The position numbers and the translations under genes are program-made. The notes beneath the pieces were generated by a model. That model was not told the origin of the DNA. It did no database searches and saw only the letters and a list, made by a program, of their open reading frames with translations. Below are positions 1-6,968 of a stretch of DNA of 64,000 nucleotides, one piece after another; positions within the stretch are counted from its first letter, which is position 1; each line of letters begins with the position of its first letter. Origin of the DNA: Croceivirga sp. (GTDB taxonomy: Bacteria > Bacteroidota > Bacteroidia > Flavobacteriales > Flavobacteriaceae); NCBI GenBank assembly GCA_028281025.1, contig JANQKR010000031.1, forward strand, positions 159,486 to 223,485, read 5' to 3'.

Positions 1-148
1 GTTTTTTTAATTGATGACTTAGATTTCCCTGGGTTGTGCGCGTCTGTTCGCGCAAAAAGGTAAAATCAGCTTTTTTGACCTTGATTAGAATGGACACCAC
101 GGCAAGACGTACTTGTTGGTTAAGTACTGGATCCAAATCGTCGTACAT
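1..148 (-). CDS. Winged-helix transcriptional regulator, partial (3' end beyond window)
   Basis: Reading leftward from ATG at 148 gives an open frame to the window edge. It begins MYDDLDPVLNQQVRLAVVS and continues through a stretch like KKADFTFLREQT and GNLSHQLKK. This is the N-terminal half of the small winged-helix DNA-binding family typical of Bacteroidota (PF13601-like): the recognition helix is around TQGNLSHQL. The start lies 2 nt after the stop codon of the membrane protein gene upstream, so the two are almost certainly co-transcribed and translationally coupled. In this family the regulator usually controls its own operon with a co-encoded membrane protein. The effector is unknown. 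The C-terminal part is outside the window. Confidence 0.75.
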   Translation of the reverse strand, partial: MYDDLDPVLNQQVRLAVVSILIKVKKADFTFLREQTRTTQGNLSHQLKK

Positions 149-150
149 GG

Positions 151-723
151 CTATTTGGCGTTTTTTAATAAATAAGCTGGAATTAAATAACCAATGATTA
201 CGGCGAAACCTGTTAGCAAAAGTGTAGTGGCCTCATTAACATACAGTGACGCTATTGTAAATAGGAAAAAGATGATTCCACCAATTTTAAGAGGTTTAAA
301 TTTCATGGTAAGTCCTGAAATCAATGTTCCAACTCCCGCTAAAAGAAGTACAAAACCCGTTGGATTTGTTTTTAATTGTATCGCGATGAATACAATAGGT
401 ATAAATGCAATACCGATGACAACCCATAGGTATTTTAGAAAAACTTCAAAGTAGGTTTCATAATGTTTGTTTCGTTCCCTTCGCATGGCGTGGATAATAC
501 TTATTGCCCAACCCAAGGGAATCAACACCAACCAAGGAAGGTAATGGTACTTAAGGTCGGTAAGTGTAACGAGTAGATAGTTGCAGAATGCCGCAATTGA
601 GATTATCCAACCCCATAGTGTAAAGTAAAATCCCTGCTCTTTAATGTTCTCTTTAGTTTGCTCCATTGCCTTTGAAATAATGGCCAAACTTTCTGCTGGA
701 TGAAGTTTTTCAGTATTTTCCAT
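151..723 (-). CDS. Small polytopic membrane protein paired with winged-helix regulator
   Basis: About 190 residues. A hydrophilic N-terminus (MENTEKLHPAESLAIISKAM) is followed by about five hydrophobic segments: FTLWGWIISIAAFCNYLLV, LPWLVLIPLGWAISII, YLWVVIGIAFIPIVFIAI, the LLLAGVGTLISG region, and the last two C-terminal segments. The ATG at 723 is preferred over a TTG at 738 because family members start at the MEN-type hydrophilic segment. I do not recognise a catalytic motif. It is the first gene of an operon with the downstream winged-helix regulator (2-nt gap), a common arrangement in Flavobacteriia. The membrane protein may sense or modulate signals for the regulator, but that is inference. 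Two palindromes just upstream (739-776) probably form the operator. Confidence 0.7.
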   Translation of the reverse strand: MENTEKLHPAESLAIISKAMEQTKENIKEQGFYFTLWGWIISIAAFCNYLLVTLTDLKYHYLPWLVLIPLGWAISIIHAMRRERNKHYETYFEVFLKYLWVVIGIAFIPIVFIAIQLKTNPTGFVLLLAGVGTLISGLTMKFKPLKIGGIIFFLFTIASLYVNEATTLLLTGFAVIIGYLIPAYLLKNAK

Positions 724-738
724 ATAAAAAGATTGCAA

Positions 739-776
739 ATTACTTTGTAAAAGTAATGTAGTTTGTATTACAAACT
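739..776. promoter_or_regulatory. Two adjacent palindromes, probable operator of the regulator/membrane protein operon
   Basis: 739-757 reads ATTACTTT-GTA-AAAGTAAT (perfect 8-bp arms). 760-776 reads AGTTTGT-ATT-ACAAACT (perfect 7-bp arms). Both lie immediately upstream of the leftward operon and share the TTTGTA/TACAAA core. Inference: binding sites for the encoded winged-helix regulator (autoregulation). Confidence 0.5.
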
Positions 777-824
777 AAATATTTTTATTGAATTCTGAAG
801 GTCCAAAGATTTTAAAGATGCCCA

Positions 825-1041
825 TTTTAAATTCGTACTTCCCACTTCCCACTTCCCACTTCCCACTTCCCACTTCGCATTTCGCAATTCCCACTTCCCA
901 CTTCCCACTTCGCATTTCGCAATTCCCACTTCCCACTTCGCATTTCGCAATTCGCAATTCGTACTTCGTACTTCGTACTTCGTACCTCAAATTTCGTACC
1001 TCCCACTTCCTACTTTTAAATTCGTACTTCTGACTTCTTAA
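825..1041. repeat. Heptamer tandem array (TTCNNAN)n
   Basis: Thirty-one 7-bp units run in exact phase from 825 to 1041, with no insertion or deletion. Units are variants of TTCCCAC, TTCGCAT, TTCGCAA and TTCGTAC; the outlying TTTTAAA unit occurs twice (825, 1014), each time followed by TTCGTAC. The variants are grouped in blocks (for example TTCGCAT-TTCGCAA follows runs of TTCCCAC three times), suggesting expansion by slippage plus block duplication. Both strands are open in several frames only because the repeat lacks stop codons. The array ends 4 nt before the likely -7 box of the next gene. Confidence 0.9.
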
Positions 1042-1044
1042 GCC

Positions 1045-1052
1045 TACCTTTG
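1045..1052 (+). promoter_or_regulatory. -7 box TACCTTTG for the cysteine synthase-family gene
   Basis: TACCTTTG exactly matches the Bacteroidota -7 consensus TAnnTTTG. No clear -33 TTG is seen at the usual spacing, where the heptamer array sits. The ATG is only 8 nt past this box, so the transcript would be leaderless or nearly so. Confidence 0.5.
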
Positions 1053-1060
1053 CACCCGTT

Positions 1061-2038
1061 ATGGAATATGCTGAGAATATATTGGAAACCATTGGTAATA
1101 CGCCATTGGTAAAGCTTAATAAAATAACGGCTGAACTTCCCTGTTTGGTTTTGGCCAAGTATGAGACTTTTAACCCAGGGAATTCGGTCAAAGACCGTAT
1201 GGCATTGCAAATGGTGGAAGATGCCGAGGCCGATGGACGCCTTAAACCGGGTGGAACCATTATAGAAGGAACTTCGGGCAATACGGGAATGGGTTTGGCC
1301 CTGGCGGCCATCGTAAAAGGTTATCGTATGATCTGTGTCATCAGCGATAAGCAATCCAAGGAAAAAATGGACATACTTAGGGCTGTGGGAAGTGAAGTCC
1401 ATGTCTGTCCAACGGACGTTGCCCCGGACGACCCAAGAAGTTACTATTCCACGGCCAGAAGATTGGCAGAGGAGATTCCCAACGCATGGTATGTCAATCA
1501 GTATGACAATCCCTCAAACACCAAAGCACATTATCAAAGTACGGGCCCGGAAATTTGGCAACAGACCCAAGGAAAGGTGACGCATTTTGTGGTAGGTGTT
1601 GGAACGGGGGGAACCATTTCCGGAGTGGGCAAATATCTAAAGGAACAAAACCCTGAAGTAAAGGTTTGGGGAGTGGATACCTATGGTTCGGTTTTTAAAA
1701 AATACCATGAAACCGGTATTTTTGATGAGAATGAAATCTATCCGTATATAACCGAGGGAATAGGGGAAGATATCCTACCTAAAAATGTAGCCTTTGATAT
1801 TATTGATGGTTTTACCAAGGTAACGGACAAAGACGCTGCGGTATTCACACAACGCCTTTCCAAGGAGGAGGGTATGTTTTTGGGGAATTCTGCCGGAGCG
1901 GCCATAAAAGGCGTGCTACAGCTTAAGGAACATTTTACCAAAGATGATGTGGTGGTCGTTTTGTTCCATGATCATGGAAGTCGTTATGTAGGGAAAATAT
2001 ATAATGACGATTGGATGCGCGCCCAGGGGTTCTTATAG
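1061..2038 (+). CDS. cysM: Cysteine synthase / cystathionine beta-synthase family PLP enzyme
   Basis: 325 residues, fold-type II PLP-dependent beta-replacement enzyme. It opens with ILETIGNTPLVKLNKI. The PLP lysine lies in NPGNSVKDRMA (about residue 45), the substrate loop is EGTSGNTGMGLA (about 69-80), and the phosphate-binding glycine loop is GVGTGGTISGVGKYL (about 180-194). The C-terminal HDHGSRYVGKIYNDDWM is characteristic of the Bacteroidota form often labelled cystathionine beta-synthase. There is no C-terminal CBS regulatory pair, so it is a catalytic core only. Cytosolic sulfur amino acid synthesis is the safe role; whether the acceptor is sulfide, thiosulfate or homocysteine cannot be decided from sequence alone. 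Transcribed singly; its promoter abuts the heptamer array. Confidence 0.9.
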   Translation: MEYAENILETIGNTPLVKLNKITAELPCLVLAKYETFNPGNSVKDRMALQMVEDAEADGRLKPGGTIIEGTSGNTGMGLALAAIVKGYRMICVISDKQSKEKMDILRAVGSEVHVCPTDVAPDDPRSYYSTARRLAEEIPNAWYVNQYDNPSNTKAHYQSTGPEIWQQTQGKVTHFVVGVGTGGTISGVGKYLKEQNPEVKVWGVDTYGSVFKKYHETGIFDENEIYPYITEGIGEDILPKNVAFDIIDGFTKVTDKDAAVFTQRLSKEEGMFLGNSAGAAIKGVLQLKEHFTKDDVVVVLFHDHGSRYVGKIYNDDWMRAQGFL

Positions 2039-2057
2039 ATCTGTGAAGGGCAAGGGG

Positions 2058-2690
2058 CTAATAGTCAAAATAATCATCAACACTGATTTTTTTCTTTGGT
2101 TCCTTTGTGGTTATGGGCTTGTCAAATCGTTTAAACCTAAATTTTTGTCCCCCTATGGCCACCTCTCCCATAATCCCCTTCTTGGGCTTTGCAAAAACCT
2201 GTATTCCCTCCGCCATTTCCAATTTTGTGGAAGTGCCTTTGCTGTCGGCCAAGGCTGCGGCCTGCGCCCTGAACTCGATTTTATTGGCCTTAAGGCGACT
2301 GAACGCCTCGTCATTATCATAAAAAATCACTAATTGGAAAGCCTGTCCGCCTAATTGGAGGCCCACACTGACTTCCCGTAGTTTCGCTTCCCCAATGAGT
2401 TCTTCGTTTTGCCATACCAAACCACTGCCAGCAGAAACCCCTAGGATAAAAGCGCCTTTTCCCAAATTGGGAAAAATGGCATATCCATAGGTATTTGCAA
2501 ACAGGTCTTCCATGTCGGGATTGGATTCAATGAACGATAGTTTTGCCGTTTCGGCATCAGCAATTAAAAGCTGTAGTTTCTTATTCTCTTGGGCGAAAAT
2601 TGTGGCAATAGGGGGCAATACCAATAGCAACAGCACTATGGTCCCCTTTAATCCAAGCGGTAAAAAGATATTCTGAATGCTTTTTGCCAT
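2058..2690 (-). CDS. SYLF (YSC84-like) lipid-binding domain protein, exported
   Basis: The ATG at 2690 starts MAKSIQNIF followed by a hydrophobic segment ending in IATIFAQ, a good signal peptide. A longer frame upstream (to 2888) looks non-coding. The mature part carries the SYLF/DUF500 pattern: MEDLFANTYGYAIFPNLGKG, then GVSAGSGLVW, GLQLGGQAFQLVIFY and GTSTKLEMAEGIQVFA. SYLF proteins bind phosphoinositide-type or other lipids in eukaryotes; in bacteria they are periplasmic or outer-membrane-associated proteins of unclear role. It is convergent with the cysteine synthase-family gene and divergent from the aldose epimerase; no operon partner. Confidence 0.8.
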   Translation of the reverse strand: MAKSIQNIFLPLGLKGTIVLLLLVLPPIATIFAQENKKLQLLIADAETAKLSFIESNPDMEDLFANTYGYAIFPNLGKGAFILGVSAGSGLVWQNEELIGEAKLREVSVGLQLGGQAFQLVIFYDNDEAFSRLKANKIEFRAQAAALADSKGTSTKLEMAEGIQVFAKPKKGIMGEVAIGGQKFRFKRFDKPITTKEPKKKISVDDYFDY

Positions 2691-2901
2691 ATCCCTCTTT
2701 TTAAGAATGTACAACTGCCGAACCAAGTGCAATTTTTTGATATATTTATCAAAAATCATTCCAGAATAACAGCTGGGTGTTCCAGTAATCTTGAGACAAC
2801 ATTTACCCATATCTGCGAAGTCCCAGGGGGGACTTTGAACTATGGTCTTTTGGATGATTTGAAGAGGAAAAACCCACTTTGCAATCAATGATCGATTAAA
2901 A

Positions 2902-3678
2902 ATGACACAATTACGGCTTGGGAATCAAATTGTACAAATAACGGACGGCGAACTGACCGGTTATAAGGTAGGGGGGCATGAATTCATCCATCAGAAGGGA
3001 AGTCCGGGATGGGGAAGCGCGGACACGGAAATGTTTCCTATCATTGGCCCAGTAAATGAGGCAGGGTTTCAAGTGCAGGTTTCCAAAGGCACTGCCATCC
3101 AGGATCAGCATGGCCATTTGAGGCAATTTCCCTATGACTTGCTCGCGGTTTCGGAGACCGCGGCAATCTTTAAAAAGGAATATAGGGCGGGAACTCCCAT
3201 AAAAAACTCAAAGTATCCCGGGAAATCTACCCAGGAATGGTTGGTTTGGCCTTATTCGTTTGGGTTTGAAAAGCGATTTCAACTTCATGGGGATGCTTTG
3301 GAAATTACCTTCACTATTTCGGGAGAACGGGACATGCCCTTTATGTTAGGCTATCATCCGGCGTTTAAGTTACATGCCAAGGACCCAACAATTGTAACCA
3401 AGGAAAAGACCATTACCTTGGATGAGGTTTTGGCCGTTGGAAGTAGGGCACTACTGGTAGCGGACCATGATGAACTTACCTTGGAGGATAAGAAAAGAGT
3501 CACCATAAAAACCGAAGGATTTGGTCATTTTATGTGTTGGACGGAAGTCAGGAATATGGTTTGTATTGAGCCCATCACTTTTTATCCCTATGCTGTGGAA
3601 CAACGAGATTTACATGAAGGTTTTCAATATCTTAAGGGAGATCAGGTCCTAAAGGTGTGGATCAAACCCAATGGTTAA
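2902..3678 (+). CDS. Aldose 1-epimerase family protein
   Basis: 258 residues, galactose-mutarotase-like beta-sandwich. Diagnostic stretches are FPIIGPVNE near residue 50, GHLRQFPYDLL near 75 (the His region), GYHPAF near 150 (second His) and CIEPITFYPYA near 230, which holds the catalytic-type glutamate. It interconverts alpha and beta anomers of a sugar or sugar phosphate; the substrate is not determinable. No signal peptide, so cytosolic. Its TAA stop overlaps the TAA stop of the convergent regulator gene (shared TTAA at 3675-3678). Confidence 0.85.
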   Translation: MTQLRLGNQIVQITDGELTGYKVGGHEFIHQKGSPGWGSADTEMFPIIGPVNEAGFQVQVSKGTAIQDQHGHLRQFPYDLLAVSETAAIFKKEYRAGTPIKNSKYPGKSTQEWLVWPYSFGFEKRFQLHGDALEITFTISGERDMPFMLGYHPAFKLHAKDPTIVTKEKTITLDEVLAVGSRALLVADHDELTLEDKKRVTIKTEGFGHFMCWTEVRNMVCIEPITFYPYAVEQRDLHEGFQYLKGDQVLKVWIKPNG

Positions 3679-5150
3679 CTGAATTTTTGTTGTAGCTCCT
3701 CCACAACAACCGCTGTTCTCCTGTTGCGTTCCATATGATTTAAAATAGTGGGTGGTGCCTCCCGGACCTCACAATCTTTTATGGCGCAACGTTCACAGGT
3801 GACCCCAACCTCGAACGACTTTATGGAAGTATCCTCCAGGAAATGTACCTTTTTGCGTAGCTCATTGTTAATTTGCAATCCTATGCTCACGCTTCGGTAT
3901 TCGTTCTTTTTAAAGGGATCTTTTGTGGCCGAAGCAAAGATTAGATACGAAAGTCCATCGTCAGGATAATGGGAAATCTGTACATCCATATGGTGTTCCC
4001 CATCATTTTTGGCAATTTCCTTTAAAACCCGGATGGAGACCCACCTTCTACAGTATTTCTCGTCGGTCTCATTTCCATGTGGGGAATGCTTATGGGTCAG
4101 GTGCAATTCCTTGTTAATGTCAAAACGATCGCTCCCCTTCTTATGGCCAAAGCGGAGAAAAAACAAGTTTTCCAAGTGATAATCATTGGGTAAAATATTG
4201 GTCAACCTTTGATAGAGGGATTCTGGGGAGGCATTGTAATGGTTCTTTATCCCTGTTAAAAACGTCTTATCGAATTTTGGTTTTCCCAAAAAGGTGTCGA
4301 TATGTTTTCTAAAAAGTGTTCGTGGAATAATCAATGCCCCGGCGAAATAGGAGGCATAAAAATTATTCAGTACCTGATCAAAACTTTCAAAGGAAATCCA
4401 CGTAAATGTGTACAGGCGTTCCGTTATCTTCAGGAAATTATATCCCAACTCTTTGGCATAAATAAAGGTGCGTTGTGCTTCGTCCACATGGTCGGCGACC
4501 AAAAGGGTTTTGGTCTTTGGAACAAAAACGGAACGGAGATTGTCCAATTCTTGATGCTCCCTTAGGTTCTCATTGTTTATGGTGTACCCATATTCTTCAA
4601 TCAAGATCTCTTCCAGTTCTTTTGAGGCCACGGATGCCCTTAAATCTATCTGGTAGGCTTTTGCAAAATCCATGGCCGCCTTTTCCAATTCCGGGAAAAA
4701 GTTGTTGTTGGCCTCCTGGTACGATCTTAAGGAAGCCAAATAGAAACTCTCTTTCCCAAAATTATATTGTTTGGCAATCTCAATGATCGTACTGATAAAA
4801 GCATTGACCTTGGTCGGGGCATTGGCCACAATATCGATCAAATCACCCTCTTTCACCCCAAAGAGTTCCAACGGCAGTTCCTTTAGAATATTGGACCGCA
4901 GCAATGCGCCAACGGGAGCCAGGTTTTTATCCAGTTTTAAAGAGACAAGACTGTCATAGGGAACTTCCAGCTTTTCGGCCAACAGGGCAATCTTATCGGT
5001 CTTGGGGTATTTTTTGCCTTTTTCTATTTCGTTCAGATAGGATTTGGAAAGCCCGGAAAGCTTGGAAAGCCCAAATAGGGATAGCTTTCTTTTGAGTCTT
5101 AGCTGCTTGAGTTTGAGCCCAAATATTAATTTAATGTATTGTTCTTCCAT
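3675..5150 (-). CDS. RamB/ScfR-like XRE-family regulator of acetate/glyoxylate metabolism
   Basis: 491 residues. The N-terminal XRE helix-turn-helix spans about residues 8-65 (LKQLRLKRKLSLFGLSKLSG, SKSYLNEIEKGKKYPKTDKI). A long middle region follows, resembling the IrrE/ImmA-like domain of short-chain-fatty-acyl-CoA regulators but with no clear HExxH. The C-terminal region ends in a cysteine cluster, TCERCAIKDCEVREAPP, as in DUF2083-type proteins. RamB in Corynebacterium and ScfR/MccR relatives control isocitrate lyase, malate synthase or acyl-CoA genes. Divergence from aceB fits that role. Expected: senses an acyl-CoA or acetate status and regulates aceBA and itself through the GCGAA repeats at 5176-5225. 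A phage-type repressor is unlikely given length and context. Confidence 0.8.
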   Translation of the reverse strand: MEEQYIKLIFGLKLKQLRLKRKLSLFGLSKLSGLSKSYLNEIEKGKKYPKTDKIALLAEKLEVPYDSLVSLKLDKNLAPVGALLRSNILKELPLELFGVKEGDLIDIVANAPTKVNAFISTIIEIAKQYNFGKESFYLASLRSYQEANNNFFPELEKAAMDFAKAYQIDLRASVASKELEEILIEEYGYTINNENLREHQELDNLRSVFVPKTKTLLVADHVDEAQRTFIYAKELGYNFLKITERLYTFTWISFESFDQVLNNFYASYFAGALIIPRTLFRKHIDTFLGKPKFDKTFLTGIKNHYNASPESLYQRLTNILPNDYHLENLFFLRFGHKKGSDRFDINKELHLTHKHSPHGNETDEKYCRRWVSIRVLKEIAKNDGEHHMDVQISHYPDDGLSYLIFASATKDPFKKNEYRSVSIGLQINNELRKKVHFLEDTSIKSFEVGVTCERCAIKDCEVREAPPTILNHMERNRRTAVVVEELQQKFS

Positions 5151-5160
5151 TATTCACGAT

Positions 5161-5168
5161 CAAAGATA
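5161..5168 (-). promoter_or_regulatory. -7 box of the RamB-like regulator gene
   Basis: On the minus strand 5168-5161 reads TATCTTTG, a perfect TAnnTTTG match, 10 nt before the ATG at 5150. The two TTGCGAATT repeats at 5176-5202 fall over the -15 to -40 interval of this promoter, which suggests negative autoregulation. Confidence 0.5.
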
Positions 5169-5175
5169 GGCTATT

Positions 5176-5225
5176 TTGCGAATTCCATAAAAATTGCGAA
5201 TTATTTCAATTTAGCGAACGTTCGC
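5176..5225. promoter_or_regulatory. Phased GCGAA repeats, candidate operator between regulator and aceB
   Basis: GCGAA begins at 5178, 5196 and 5214, an exact 18-bp spacing. The first two sit in identical TTGCGAATT 9-mers (5176-5184, 5194-5202). The third opens a perfect 12-bp palindrome, GCGAACGTTCGC (5214-5225). The palindrome ends directly against the aceB -33 TTG. Inference: cooperative binding site of the adjacent RamB-like regulator, whose relatives bind TTTGC-rich motifs. Confidence 0.55.
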
Positions 5226-5256
5226 TTGTTTTTTACAAAAAATTGAAATATCCTTG
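5226..5256 (+). promoter_or_regulatory. Predicted aceB promoter
   Basis: TTG at 5226-5228, a 20-nt spacer, then TATCCTTG at 5249-5256 (one mismatch to TAnnTTTG). This places transcription start near 5262 and supports the ATG at 5279 as start; the TTG at 5243 and ATG at 5258 would lie in the promoter. Confidence 0.5.
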
Positions 5257-5278
5257 TATGGACAAAAAACATACTATC

Positions 5279-6877
5279 ATGGAAGAGACATTGATTGCCA
5301 GCACCCAGTTACAGTTTTCTGAAGAGGTAACAAACTACTATCCCGAAATACTGACGGATGGTGCCTTGGAATTTTTAGTAGGTCTACATCAACGGTTCAA
5401 CAAAGGAAGATTGCAGTTATTGCAGGAACGAATAAAAAGACAGTCGCTATTGGATGGGGGGGCCTTTCCCACATTCCCCAAGGAAACGGAACAAACCCGC
5501 AAGGCAGATTGGAGTATTCCTTACATCCCCGAGGATTTACAGGACAGAAGGGTGGAAATAACCGGTCCCGTAGATAGAAAAATGGTCATCAATGCCTTGA
5601 ATTCAGGTGCCAAAACCTTTATGGCGGATTTTGAGGATAGCAATGCTCCCTCCTGGGAAAACTGTATGGAAGGGCAGTACAATTTAATTGATGCCAATAA
5701 GGGTACCATTAGTTATTATGATATCAAAAAGGAAAAATCGTACAAACTAAATGACCAAGTTGCCGTTCTTTTGGTACGGCCCCGTGGGTTACATCTCAAT
5801 GAACGTCACCTATTGATCAATGGGGAAGAGGCCTCGGGCAGTTTGGTGGATTTTGGCCTTTATGTTTGCCATAATGCCAGGACACGTATTCAGAATGGTA
5901 CGGCTCCCTACTTTTATTTGCCCAAACTGGAACATTACCTGGAGGCAAGATGGTGGGATGAGGTTTTCACTTTTGCCGAAGAGTATTTGGGTATTCCCGT
6001 AGGGACCTTCAAGGCCACGGTACTCATTGAAACCATTACTGCCAGTTATCAATTGGATGAAATCATTTATGAGCTTAAGAATCATATTGTGGGCCTTAAC
6101 TGTGGTCGATGGGACTATATATTCTCCTATATCAAAAAATTTAAGAACCACCCGGAGTTCATTTTACCAGATAGGGACCAAGTGGGGATGACCGTTCCCT
6201 TTATGGACGCCTATTCCAGATTGGTGATTCAGCGTTGCCACAAAAGGGGAATCCATGCCATGGGGGGAATGGCGGCCCAGATACCCATTAAGGACAATCC
6301 TGTGGCCAATACCGCCGCCCTGGAAAAAGTACGCCTTGATAAGGAAAGGGAAGTTAAAAATGGCCATGACGGTACCTGGGTGGCACATCCGGCCTTGGTT
6401 CCAATAGCAATGGCCGAATTTGATAAGCATATGCCCGCCGCCAATCAATTGGATAAGATGAGGGAGAATGATACCATTACCGAAGCGGATTTAATTGCCA
6501 TTCCAAAAGGTACCATTACCGAAGTCGGTATTCGAAAAAACATCAATGTTGGCATCTTATACCTGGAAGCCTGGTTACGGGGCAATGGATGTGTGGCCCT
6601 TTACAACTTAATGGAGGATGCCGCTACGGCCGAAATTTCAAGAACGCAAATCTGGCAATGGCGCAAGTATCAGGCACAATTGGAGGACGGTAGGAAGTTC
6701 ACCAACGAACTCTATGATCGAATTTTTACTGAGGAGGTGGAAAAGATCAAACACTTAATAGGAGAAGCCAACTTGGCCAATACCAAGTTTAATATGGCAT
6801 TTGAACTCTTTGATGGATTGGTAAAATCCAGGGAGTTTCAAGAATTCCTTACCCTAGAGGCCTACGATAAGCTTTAA
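5279..6877 (+). CDS. aceB: Malate synthase A
   Basis: About 532 residues from the ATG at 5279, the usual size of the A isoform. It condenses glyoxylate with acetyl-CoA to malate in the glyoxylate shunt. Recognisable motifs are FMADFEDSNAPSW, LLVRPRGLHLNE, IPVGTFKATVLIET and GLNCGRWDYIFSYIK (about residue 270, family signature), followed by GMAAQIP, DGTWVAHPALV, and the C-terminal EISRTQIWQWRKYQ carrying catalytic-region residues. Followed by aceA after 91 bp containing a hairpin. Divergent from the RamB-like regulator, which probably controls it in response to acetate or fatty-acid carbon. Confidence 0.95.
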   Translation: MEETLIASTQLQFSEEVTNYYPEILTDGALEFLVGLHQRFNKGRLQLLQERIKRQSLLDGGAFPTFPKETEQTRKADWSIPYIPEDLQDRRVEITGPVDRKMVINALNSGAKTFMADFEDSNAPSWENCMEGQYNLIDANKGTISYYDIKKEKSYKLNDQVAVLLVRPRGLHLNERHLLINGEEASGSLVDFGLYVCHNARTRIQNGTAPYFYLPKLEHYLEARWWDEVFTFAEEYLGIPVGTFKATVLIETITASYQLDEIIYELKNHIVGLNCGRWDYIFSYIKKFKNHPEFILPDRDQVGMTVPFMDAYSRLVIQRCHKRGIHAMGGMAAQIPIKDNPVANTAALEKVRLDKEREVKNGHDGTWVAHPALVPIAMAEFDKHMPAANQLDKMRENDTITEADLIAIPKGTITEVGIRKNINVGILYLEAWLRGNGCVALYNLMEDAATAEISRTQIWQWRKYQAQLEDGRKFTNELYDRIFTEEVEKIKHLIGEANLANTKFNMAFELFDGLVKSREFQEFLTLEAYDKL

Positions 6878-6909
6878 CTAAGGATCAATAATTAACTATA
6901 ACAATAAAA

Positions 6910-6942
6910 AATCCCAGAAATGGGCGAACATTAGCTGGGATT
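6910..6942 (+). promoter_or_regulatory. Hairpin between aceB and aceA
   Basis: AATCCCAG (6910-6917) pairs with CTGGGATT (6935-6942) across a 17-nt loop. No T-run follows, so it is more likely an mRNA stability or processing element than a terminator. It could set unequal AceB:AceA levels. Confidence 0.4.
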
Positions 6943-6968
6943 CATTTCAAATTCGAAAATTTAAAATT

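Noticed and set aside
825..1041. Possible CRISPR array
   Set aside because: Units are 7 bp, contiguous and without spacers; no cas genes.
768..1402. Several frames on both strands over the heptamer array
   Set aside because: They translate the tandem repeat (period of seven nt) and only remain open because the unit lacks stops.
3675..5150. Phage-type or toxin-antitoxin regulator with ImmA/IrrE peptidase
   Set aside because: No HExxH motif seen, protein is long with a C-terminal cysteine cluster and lies divergent to aceB, which fits RamB/ScfR instead.
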